DNA of 64,000 nt from Phallus indusiatus (taxonomy: Eukaryota; Basidiomycota; Agaricomycetes; Phallales; Phallaceae), in assembly GCA_027605045.1 (NCBI GenBank), contig JAQFWX010000036.1:248001-312000 (forward strand), written 5' to 3'. The translations under genes were made by a program, and so were the position numbers. The notes below the pieces were generated by a model. It was not told the origin of the DNA. It saw only the letters and a program-made list of their open reading frames with translations, and did not search any database. Below are positions 11,881 through 22,088 of the stretch, piece by piece (positions within the stretch are counted from its first letter, which is position 1; the number at the start of each line of letters is the position of its first letter).

Positions 11881-12544
11881 TAGAAAATGTTAGTAAGAAA
11901 TATTAGATGCAAGTTTAAGAACAGAAACTGAGAGATCTGACCGTTTTTAAAGAGGGGAAGAACAGTAACGTGATGTTCAAAGTAAGATGGACAACCAAGG
12001 TGGATCAATTAAATCATCATCGCTAAGGCAAGAGCACAGATAGTGCCAATGTGTCGATGGTCATATGAGAAGGGAGTTGACAAGGGAGGGAATGGTTGGG
12101 CTGCCTTGAGTGTCGAAATTGACTGCTTCTATTTTATCAACCAATCAAGCCCGTTTTAATTTTCAAGGTTGAGCGTAGATTCTCATACGTGAGCCAGACT
12201 TTCAGTTCAAGCTTCAATCTCACAAAGCAAGTGAGACGAATGCTGAGTTTTGCAAGCCAACCAGCTGAACATATGATGATAATTGAATAGGTCTCGTGTG
12301 CTTGAGACATTTCACCGCCTTGATCAGACTGCGGAATTAATTGAATTTAGGGACGCTGAGGCAGTTCAGCAGATAAATAGGTAGCCACCTCAGTTCCTCG
12401 AAGGCCCTTTGCCAATCGATTGCTTGCAGCCGCTCGGATCACAGAGCTCTGCAGATTTTCGCATGATCTGTCGCATTCTGACCTCGTCGCGGCTCCGAGA
12501 ACTCTATGGTGAGACGAGTGACCACAGTCTGAATTTTATCACTC
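11881..12544. other. Intergenic, DUF6533 promoter side
   Basis: No gene seen. This is the promoter region of the DUF6533 gene, followed by the point where similarity to the lactonase array begins. Confidence 0.35.
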
Positions 12545-13205
12545 CAGTTGAGCTGTAGTGTTGTTGAAAGGGCTTTGGGTTCATGACTACGAGATCTAAA
12601 GGTAGGTAATTTTCTTCGGCCTTGGCAGGTGGTCAATAAGTAGTACGTTAAACATGAAATGAATCCGTTCCGTGGTTTGTTACTTGTAATCTGCACGCTA
12701 TCCGAGAGATTCAGAATCTATCCGTCTCCAGAACCGTACATATATTGAAAGCGGAACCACGGTAGGGCTGGTGTTTGAGCTTGATGGTAGTAAAGCTGTT
12801 GAAAGCTCGGTGATGTTAACTTCGCTGATGTGGTTATCAATTTTCAACATAGCATCTGATCTGAAGATTCCACATTACTTGCCGAGAAAAAAACCACTTC
12901 ATTTGTTTCAGACACAAGACAGGTGCTTCAAATGCGAAATCACCGAATCCGGCGTCCAATCTGGAAGTGAGATATTTTGTCTCGCGAAAGGTGAGATACC
13001 AAGTGATGGGAGAAAGTCATCAAAGTCTGAAAAACGGAGGGGTCTCTACTCGATGACAGCAAATGATATTTTAAATCAGTCCAATCCAACTAGCAGTGTA
13101 AAATTTGAGAGAAATACATACGGCTTACTCGTGAATTTGACCTATACGCCTGCGTACCGTGTACGCTCCAGCTGAAAGCCTCGGTGGAACGGTAAACTAC
13201 TACAT
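12545..13205 (-). pseudogene. Decayed N-terminal half of a gluconolactonase-like gene (array copy 1)
   Basis: The minus strand aligns by eye with the first half of the intact copy at 13451-15005: the signal-peptide region, the segment that encodes FEAPVFVPETNE in the intact copies, and the region before FFGRQF. Reading frames are broken throughout, and the putative start codon at 13205 is followed at once by stop codons. The C-terminal half is absent; similarity stops near 12545. The upstream promoter-like block (about 13215-13260) is still recognisable. This is the outermost and most eroded long copy of the array. Confidence 0.75.
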
Positions 13206-13450
13206 GGACAGCGAATTCGTATTGCTTATATACCTCGTGGAAAGCGGAAGAGAAGTGATACATCACGCAGTCCACGGACATCAACGCGTCAACCCATCAG
13301 CATTAAGTTGAGTCAATTGAAGCCGAGTTCAGAAGTAAACTTCAGTGATAATTCATTCTCAAGAAATTCTGGTAATATCTAGACATCTGATGTTGTATGT
13401 GAAAGCGTCGGGCCTAGGGAGAAAGATGGCTATGTAAGCAATGCATTCGG

Positions 13451-15005
13451 TTAGGACACAACGAGAGCGCTTGTGGCATTGATCGTGGCAGCGAAAATTT
13501 GAGTGTTCGCCAAAATAATGAGCAACTTTGTATCCCCAGCGAATGCCATATTTGCGACATTTGAACCAATGAAGATTTTTCCAATTAAGGTTCCATCCTT
13601 CCTGAAAACCTTCACAATAGACACGTAATATAAGTGTTCTTCGTTTCAAAAGAAAAAAGTTATCCCTTACCTGAACGCCATCTCTGGTACCCACAAATAG
13701 ATTTCCGTTGGTATCTACTTGAACACCGTCGGGAATACCTGCATCAATGTACGCGAATACACGCCGATTGTTGAACTCGAAGGTATCGGGATCAACATCG
13801 TACGCATAACTAGGTGCAGCAGGATGTTAGCTTTCTGCAATATGATGGGGAAGATAAATCAGATCATTACATCGTAGCAGTTGAATTCTCCACAGTTACA
13901 GTACCCCGAAATATTCCTGTGTCGGTTCTAATAAAATAAATGTGCATCTCAATTTACTGTGTACCCGACATTATGGGAATTATTATCACATGTATGCAGC
14001 TTTTCCGTCTGGTCCGAGTGCGATACCATTTAGAGCAACAAACGTATCAGCTACTGCCCTAACAATCCCTGTCTCTGGGTCAAATAGGTACACCTGCTCG
14101 GGTAGTGTGGTTGGGGGTCTTTGATCGCTTAAAGCGCCACCTCTGTTCATAGCGATTCTCAGAAACGAAACCGAAATCTCAGACGAATTCAAACAAAAGT
14201 CAGACTCACTGCGTGTCTGTGAGGAATACTCTCCCGCTGGGATGTACTTTCAGATCATCAAATGAATTAAACTGCCTCCCGAAAAAGCTGTTTAATAGCA
14301 CTGTAGTATTGAAAGGTGGCTTCGGGTTCATGGCTACCAGAGAAGGGGGTAAGTTTCCTCGACCTCGGGTGGCCAATAGGACGTTCCCATGGAATGGACC
14401 TGTTCCGCCGTTGGTGATCTGGACGTCGTCCGAAAGATTCAACTACCGAAAATAGATTAGGCTCGTTCCGAGGACAGTGTGTCAAGGCAGGACTGACTTC
14501 CTCCACAGTAATATTAATGTTCGGGGCTCCCGAAGCCAAAGCTTTTTGAAGTTCGGTGATACTTATTTTGCCGACATGGTTATTAATTTCCAAAGTGACA
14601 TCCGGAGGTTCCACATTACTTGCGAAAAACACTTCATTCGTTTCGGGCACAAAAACAGGTGCTTCAAATGCGAAACCGAATCCCGCGTCTGGTCTGAACG
14701 CTATCTGTCTCACAAAAGGTGAAGAGCCGAGCAATGGAAGAAAATCATCATCAAAGATCTGAAAAAACGGAGGGGTCAGATTGGTCGGATTGAGGAACAC
14801 GGTGGTCGATGGGCGGAATCTCGAATTCTGCTCAATGACGGCAAATGATAGGGGTGGAACAAACTGAAGTAAATCGTTTAGTGATGTATAATCCAGAAAG
14901 CCTTTTTGAATATACCACTGAGTTTGGGGGAGCCTGCGTGGCTGTTAGTGCTGCGTACGCTCTGAGTCCCGCTGCCAGTGGGACAGTAAACAGGAAGTAA
15001 TGCAT
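13451..15005 (-). CDS. Secreted SMP-30/gluconolactonase-like protein, array copy 2 (apparently intact)
   Basis: Six-bladed propeller of the SMP-30/gluconolactonase/LRE-like family, expected to hydrolyse a lactone or related ester outside the cell; the substrate is unknown. The first exon (15005-14916) encodes a hydrophobic signal peptide starting MHYFLFTVPL. Exon 2 is 14863-14498 and exon 3 starts at 14452; later exons carry YLFDPETGIV, ALNGIALGPDG, IDAGIPDG, DTNGNLFVGTRDG and the end KIFIGSNVANMAFAG before the stop at 13451. I found no premature stop and the junctions checked are in phase. NGGTGPFHGN and IDAGIPDG match conserved propeller-blade motifs. Array neighbours share its promoter. 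Confidence 0.82.
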
Positions 15006-15089
15006 GTTACCGCTATTGAAAGATTTTATCCAAAGAGCAACGTTTTAAACAGAACGAGAATAAGTGCCACATTCATATTCTTTCTAAAA

Positions 15090-15345
15090 AAAATCGTAGT
15101 GAGAAATTGACGTTATCTGACAGAACTTGAGAACTCACTGATTACACTACTATATAATAGTCAGCTGCTGCTTATGCGTAATCGAGATGAGAAACAGGCA
15201 GAAGTTTTACCCATTGTGCATTCAAGTAGATGAACAGCGAATTCATATTGCTCATATACTTCGTGGAAGGCGGAAGAGAAGTTGAAATAGCCCACGGGCG
15301 CCAGCGCTAGCCTGAGACTTCGTTTAGTAAACTTCCAAAACACAT
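15090..15345 (-). promoter_or_regulatory. Duplicated promoter block upstream of lactonase copy 2
   Basis: This block recurs upstream of other array members: near 13215-13260, 17200-17440, 19430-19600 and 21645-21770. Shared pieces include AGTCAGCTGCT and a TACTTCGTGGAAGGCGGAAG-like stretch. Its conservation shows the duplication unit carried promoter plus gene. Confidence 0.6.
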
Positions 15346-15584
15346 ACTTATGCTAGAATTCTCCGGCCCGATAAACCGAAGTTACTGAACCGGAATTGAT
15401 TCTACGGTAAATTTACTGTACATCCGATATTTTTATTGGCACAGATTCATTACGCATGTTCCTTGAGTGTACACTAGGTGACAACAAAGAGCAGCCTCAT
15501 CGTCCATCAACCAATACGCTGGTCGCTGGGCCTAGCACCAGCAAGGATTACATGGAAGAGGATGGCCATTGAGCAATGCGTCAG

Positions 15585-17113
15585 CTATGACACGACGAGA
15601 TTGCTTGTGGTATTGATCGTGGCGGCGAAAATGGTAGTGTTCGCCAAAATGATGAGCAGGTTTGTATCGCCAGCAAACGCCATATTTGCAACATTCGAAC
15701 CGATGAATATTTTTCCAATCAAGGTTCCATCGTTCCTAAAAACCTACAATTGACGGGTTAAACAAATGCTTGTGTAGAAGGAATTTTCTTTTACCTGAAC
15801 GCCATCTCGAGTACTGACAAATAAATTTCCATTCGTGTCTACTCGAATCCCGTCGGGAATACCTGCGTCAATGTACGCGAATACGCGCCGATTGTTAAAC
15901 TCAAAGGTATCAGGGTCAACATCGTATGCATAACTAAATAGCGAAAAGTGTTTACTTTCTGCAATAAGATGGAGGAAGTGAATAAGACCCTTACATTGTA
16001 GCAGTTGAGTTCTCAACGGTCAAAGTATTTCTGAAGACTCCCGTATCGCTCCTGATAAAAATGTCAGTTCACTCTATAACTAAGTCATTATCAGATATTC
16101 TCACACGTATGCGATTTTTCCATCTGGCCCGAATGCGATGCCATTTACGGCAACAAACGTATCAGCTACTGACCTCACAACGCCTGTCTCTGGGTCAAAC
16201 AGGTACACCTGTAGGGGTAGCATGGTTGGGGGCTTTTGTCCGCTTATGAAACCAACCCTTTTCATGCTAGTTTTAGGAATTGAAAAAATTGAAAAAAAAA
16301 AAAAATAAGAGGCAGACTCACTCTGGGTCTGTGAGAAATATTTTCCCGCTGGGCTAAACTTTCAAATCATCAAATGAACTGAACTGCCTCCCGAAAAAGC
16401 TGTTTAAAAGTACTGTAGTATTGAACGGTGGCTTCCGACTCATGGCCACCAGAGAGGCAGGTAGGTTTCCTCGACCTCGAGTTGCCAACAGAACATTCCC
16501 ATGGAATGGACCTGTTCCTCCATTCGTGATCTGTATGTCATCCAAAAGATTCAGCTAGTTTAAAAAGATCAGATTCATGCTTAGGATAATATATTTAAGT
16601 AGGACTGACTTCTTGAACAGTGGTATTGATGTCTGAGGCCCCCAATTCGAGAGCTATTTGAAGTTCAGTGATACTAATTTTCCCAACGTGGTTGTTGCGT
16701 TCAAGTGTAGTGTCGGGAGGTTGCATGTTGCTCGCAAAAAACATTTCATTCGTTTCAGGAACAAAGACAGATGCTTCAAAAGCAAACCCGAATCCAGCAT
16801 CGGGTCTGAAAGCTATCTGTCTAACAAAGGTGTAGGACCAAGCAACGGGAGAAAATCATCATTAAAGATCTAGAAAAACGGAGGGGTCATATTGGCCGGA
16901 TTGAGGAATACGGTGACCGCTGGACGAAAGTCTGAACTCTGTTCAATGACGGCAAACGATAAGGAAGGAGCTGGGGTTAATCAATTAGCAATGTAAGAAC
17001 TGTTTTTAACAATGAGGGCTTACTACTGAGTTTGGAGGAGCTCGCGCAGCTGTCAGTGCCGCGTACGCTCCCACCGAAAACACTAGCGGGAGGATAAACG
17101 AGGAGTTGTACAT
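15585..17113 (-). pseudogene. Gluconolactonase-like gene with stops and frameshift (array copy 3)
   Basis: Full-length relative of the copy at 13451-15005, with the same signal peptide layout (start at 17113) and C-terminus (stop at 15585). Three lesions are visible. The codon for Gln in the FFQIF motif is a stop near 16870. The stretch encoding PFVRQIA has lost frame near 16825. The His in DLKVHPSG is replaced by a TAG stop near 16354. An A-rich run lies in an intron at 16288-16306. The rest of the coding sequence is well preserved, so inactivation looks recent relative to copy 1. Confidence 0.8.
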
Positions 17114-18056
17114 ATCGTAGTTATCGAGAAATTGAGAATTTGGTTGAAGAGCAACACTCAAAGATAAGTGCATGTGCTACATTCTATTCTCTTTTAAACA
17201 CTTCCGAGTCGCAGTGAGAAATTGACGTTAAGAGAACTTGAGAACTTGGGATAACGCCACGAGATGGTCAGCTGCTCCTTACGCGTAATTGAGATGAGAA
17301 ACTGGTAAAAATCTTTTCCACTATGCATCTTAACAAGATAGAGGAATAGCGAATTCATATGGGAGAGAGAAGTCGAGCGGTAGTGCTCGGATATGCCCAG
17401 CGTCAACGAGCGCCAGACCGTTACTGGCCTTTTTAGTTGAAACTCCCAGTACGGTGTCCTGGACTTCAAGCTCAATATATCCATCCAGTGATGCCAATCG
17501 ATCATAATGACCAGCCGAATTTCCCAACCTAATATGCAAAAGTTATGTCAACAGTCAGGGTAGTCGAAAAGCCTCGCTCGTGAGTCAGTTTCAGCTCCTT
17601 TGTTTCAGCTCCTTTGTTTTTACTCCTTTCTTGTCTCTTGTCCTTATTTTTAGTCCTTCCATTGTGCTCTTAGCTTCCATTATTATCTTCAATTATTTTA
17701 TATCCAATATTCCCAGGTTAAATCATTTTTCACGTCGGATTGCGGCGATTTTGAAGCTTTGCCTCTCGTCTACACTCAATCTCTACAGTCACCACAACCG
17801 CGAAGCAGAGCAACAGCTTCGTCTAACATCCAGACAGAAAAGCACGAGATCAGAAATCAGACGAAAAAGCGAAGGATATCAAATCAACTACAAACAGGAG
17901 GAACATACTATCAGTTACGTTGTGAGTTACTACGCCATCACTATTTCGATCGATTTTAAACAGTCCTATAATTTTCTCCAGCTCGACTTGAACACCACGT
18001 GCATTTGACTTGCCAACGAGAACAACGTCTTCACACAGCGAACCCCTTGACAAACC

Positions 18057-18668
18057 ATGTCTTCATTCACTATAAATGTACAATTTCCGACACTTATAAT
18101 GCCACTACCAGCATCAGCATCAGCCCCCAAAACCTTCGACGGCAAGGAGGAGGACATGGAAGAATTCCTCGAACATTTTATTCATTGTGCTGATACAACG
18201 CGGATTCCTCCTTCACAAAGAGTGTCGTTTTTCTTCCGGTATTTGGCCAAGGAGCAGAGAAACTTCTTTCAAACCTTAGACGGCTATGACACGAAAGACT
18301 GGGAAGTCTTTGAGAAGTCAATCAGAGAGGAGTATAAAGAAGTATTCGAAGCTGAGAAACCAACAAGGGCTAAGCTGATGGCATTCATATGGGCTACTGC
18401 AGAAACCCCAATCAAAACAGCACAACAGCTGCGGGAATATCACCGTAATTTCCTGGGAATAACGCATGCCCTAGTAAGAGATCAAATCATCCGTAAGGGT
18501 GCAAGGGATTTTTATTTCTGGCATGGGCTTCACGAGCAGACGAAACGTCGGCTACTTTCGGCCTTGGATGGGAACCAATGCCCAAACCACCCAAAGCATC
18601 ATACTGAAATTTATACTATTAGCAGCGTCGTCAGTGTCGGATCAAAAAATTTTGCAGCAGACGTCTAA
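18057..18668 (+). mobile_element. Retrotransposon gag-like ORF fragment
   Basis: A 203-codon reading frame begins MSSFTINVQF and continues with APKTFDGKEEDMEEFLEHF, the usual opening of LTR-retrotransposon Gag proteins in basidiomycetes. The following helical region ends HEQTKRRLLSALDG. The gag then degrades: EIYTISSVVS and a second-frame continuation up to about 18820 suggest a frameshift. No zinc knuckle, protease, reverse transcriptase or integrase follows. The C/T-rich stretch before it (from about 17580) may be the 5' untranslated or LTR-side sequence, but I could not find paired LTRs. It lies inside the lactonase array. Confidence 0.6.
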
Positions 18669-18689
18669 CGCAAGGACTTACAACGCATA

Positions 18690-19345
18690 TTCTCAAATGC
18701 GCAGAAGCACTCCAAAGACAAATAGTTGCGGGCCGCGGCTCCTAGTAATAATTCACTCCTCGGAAATTGTCTTCGCCAAATGTATCCTCGCGATCTTTTT
18801 ACTTAACTTACCTACTACTTAATTCCCCATCAATAAAGCACTGTTGACGCAAGCCTAACATGTGACAATACAGGACATAATACCCTAAGTCAGGCTCAAT
18901 CAGGGTCCACTTCAAGTTTCAATGGGCCGCGGCGATTTTTTTGTCAAAAGTTCCCCGTCTGAACCTTGCGCAAACCCGAAAACTTGTTTCTCGAAGAGAC
19001 TCAATATATCATTTTGTAAGATATTGGTAGCGACAAGAAAACCAGTTAGGTTTCGAGAAAAGACGACGCGTGAGGCATGGAGTAACGCCAACAGCAAGGG
19101 AGACCAGAGGCGTAGCGCTTAGCGTTCGGAGCACGCTACCGTGGACATCGCATGAGCTCCTCCAAGTCACAACCATATGCATACGATTATGGGACAATAC
19201 TCCAGAACCACTCAAAACATCTGCCTCCATGCTTAAGGATCATCACAGAGATAGATATGCTAGTGGAACGTCAAAGGACTTATTCCTGCAGGTAATTGAA
19301 ACTTTATTGGCGGATCTGTCCAGACTCGGTTGTACCAACGAGACA
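18690..19345. other. Unassigned sequence filling a broken array unit
   Basis: Downstream of the gag fragment. Short reading frames on both strands overlap here with no recognisable domain. It ends abruptly at a lactonase start-codon relic near 19362, so it is probably part of the inserted or substituted DNA. Confidence 0.35.
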
Positions 19346-19600
19346 GCAGAAAAGTAATGCATACTACCAATACCAAAAAAGAACGTCACAAGTCCGGTCC
19401 TGTGCTATATCCCGCTCTCTTTCTTAGAGACTTCGCGGCGAGAAGTTGACGTTAACGGAACTCGAGAATTTGCCGGATGGGCACCATGAGATAGTCAGGT
19501 GCTCCTTACGCGTAACCGTGATGAGAAGTAGGTAAAAGTCTTTTCCGTCTGTGTCATGTTGTCCATATACTTCGTGAAATCTAATGTCACTAAGGCGTCA
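19346..19600 (-). pseudogene. Lactonase start-codon and promoter relic (array copy 4 remnant)
   Basis: A minus-strand ATG at 19362 opens MHYF, as in the intact copies, and is preceded by the duplicated promoter block (about 19430-19600). After roughly six codons the similarity stops and unrelated sequence follows. This is the left-over front end of a further array unit whose body has been lost or replaced. Confidence 0.65.
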
Positions 19601-19999
19601 AACTGGGAGCTTGTTCAAATTTCTCAGTGACAACATGACAAGAAGCAGATGCCTCAATCACTTAGTGCCCTAATGATGCTAAATTTCTTCTTTGCTCATC
19701 GACAATCTAGTCCCTTTTGAAATAAACGAATATTTGGTTTTCACAGTCCCAAGGTTGTAATAATCCAGGACACAATGATCAAAGCCCAACAGAATTGCAA
19801 ATTGACACCTTCCATTTCGTGTGATTTGCAGGCTACCAAAAAGGTACGTATAAGCTTCCTTCACGGGCCGTTGCCACAAACTGAGGCAATAGCAGTACGC
19901 GTTACAGTTCACGCATCGAGTGGATATGGGAACGAATAGTCATTCGATATTCAACAACTTATCTAATCCACTGTATAAGTCACCTAACAATACACTCGT

Positions 20000-21556
20000 T
20001 TATGACACAACAAGATTGCTTGTGGCATTAATTGTAGCCACAAACATTTCAGTGTTCGCTAAGATGACTAGCAAATTTGTGTCACCAGCGAAAGCCATAT
20101 TCGCAACATTCGATCCAATAAAGATCTTCCCAATCAAGGTTCCATCCTTTCTGAAAACCTAAAATAAACGCAATAAATCAGTTAGTAAAGATAATATCTG
20201 TCAGGTGTAGGTAAGTATTACCTGGACACCGTCTCTGGTCCCTACAAATAAATTCCCATTGGTGTCCACTTGTATGCCGTCGGGAATCCCTGCATCCATA
20301 TATGCGAATACCCGCCGGTTGTTGAACTCAAAGGTATCTGGATCCACATCGTATGCATAACTACGGAGGTAAATCAATTAGCACCGAAATATAAAAAATG
20401 TTAAAATATAATTCTTACATCGTAGCGGTTGAATTTTCAATAGTCAAAGTATTTTGAAACACTCCCGTATCGCTCCTAAGGCACGTACGTCAGTTTAGTG
20501 TATATTTTCGAATGTTAGATCATTGTCGCATATTCTCACACGTAGGCAATTTTCCCGTCCGGCCCAAATGCGATGCCATTTAGTACAACAAATGTGTCGG
20601 CCACTGACCTAACAACGCCTGTCTCCGGGTCGAACATATACACTTGCTGTGGCAATGTGGTTATAGGCTTTTGATTACTTATAGAACCGAGTCTTCAGAA
20701 AAAATCAGAACCCTCGAACCCCAAAAAAAACATAAAGTCGGTAAAACGCACTCGGAGTCTGTGAGAAATATTCTCCCGCTAGGGTGAACTTTCAAGTCGT
20801 CGAATGAATCGAATTGCCGTCCAAAGAAACTGTTGAGAAGTACCGTAGTGTTGAAAGGTGGCTTTGGGTTCATGGCTACAAGAGAGGCAGGTAAGTTTCC
20901 TCGGCCACGAGTTGCCAATAGAACGTTTCCATGGAAGGGACCCGTTCCCCCATTTGTGATCTGGACGTCGTTTGAGAGATTCAGCTAATCAGAAATAACT
21001 TAGGTTCATCTAGAGGACAGTGCATTGAAGGGGGACTGACTTCCTCCACCGTGATATTAATGTTCGAGACGCCCGACGCTAAAGCTTTTTGAAGCTCAGT
21101 AACACTGATTTTCCCAATGTGATTGTTGGTTTCCAGCGTGGCATCTGGAGGTTGCACATTACTAGCAAAAAATATTTCATTTGTTTCGGGTACAAAGACA
21201 GGTGCTTCGAATGCGAAACCGAATCCGGCATCCGGTCTGGAAGCTATTTGTCTCACAAAAGGTGAAGGGCCAAGCAATGGGAGAAAGTCGTCATCAAATA
21301 TCTGGAAAAATGGAGGGGTCATATTGGTTGGATTGAGGAATACTGTGGTCGACGGGCGAAATTCCGAACTCTGTTCGATGACGGCAAACGATAAAGGCGG
21401 AATAAGCTAAAAGCAATTGAATGAGAAACGTGAGAAGAAAACACGATTTTTACAGTCAATGCTTACCACTGAGTTTGGGGGAGCACGCGTGGCTGTCAAT
21501 GCCGCGTACGCTCCCACCGAGAGCAACAGCGGGACTGTAGTCAAGGAATAATGCAT
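20000..21556 (-). CDS. Secreted SMP-30/gluconolactonase-like protein, array copy 5 (apparently intact)
   Basis: Paralogue of the copy at 13451-15005 with the same exon layout. The signal peptide starts MHYSLTTVPLLLSVGAYA at 21556. Conserved blocks include PFFQIFDDDFLPLLGPSPF, APVFVPETNEIFFAS, NSFFGRQFDSFDDLKVHPSG, RDGVQ and KIFIGSNVANMAFAGDTN, with a stop at 20000. No lesion was seen. The family uses a metal ion in a propeller to open lactones; extracellular location is inferred from the leader. It is divergent from the phosphatase gene, with 532 bases between starts. Confidence 0.82.
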
Positions 21557-22088
21557 ATCACCGTTATTGAGGGAAAAAAAATCTGGGGGAAGAGAATGAT
21601 ATTTCAAGGGAACAAGACAAGTGCGTGTGTTTCATTCTTTTTTAAAGACTTCCCAGTGAGAAGTTGACGTTAAGAGAACTCGAGAACTTGAGGGATTGCG
21701 CCACTCGATAGTCAGCTGCTCCTTACGCGTACTTTGGATGGGAATTGGGTAAAAGTCTTATCCATTGTGTATGAAGAAGAGCTAACGGAGTTGTATTGCC
21801 TACATGGACCATGGTGAACCAAGCAGGTGCTCTACCGTGTTATTCGCGTGATCTGACACCCGGCCTGAACTTCGTCTTCTTCTCTTCCACCGTCTCTCTC
21901 CGTTGTTGCTCTTGAACATAATGCAGTCAGTTGTTGCAGGAGAAGAGCACTGAGGGCACTGGGTGGAAAGTTGTCGGTGCTTACCAAAGGAAGAGCCGAC
22001 GTCGGGCGCCACTTCAAGCTAGCATTGCACACGAACACACTTCTACTCTCAATAACGCACACACACTTGGATTGTAGTTCTCCATGCG
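21557..22088. promoter_or_regulatory. Divergent intergenic region (lactonase copy 5 / phosphatase)
   Basis: It contains the lactonase promoter block (about 21645-21770) and the 5' leader of the phosphatase gene. An upstream out-of-frame ATG at 22084 overlaps the chosen phosphatase start at 22089. Confidence 0.4.

Noticed and set aside
14213..14762. Plus-strand frames across the lactonase copies (similar ones recur near 21123-21410)
   Set aside because: They are antisense shadows of the conserved minus-strand exons and recur only because the exons are duplicated.
18912..19357. Overlapping short frames downstream of the gag fragment
   Set aside because: Frames on both strands overlap, none has a recognised domain, and they end at a lactonase relic.
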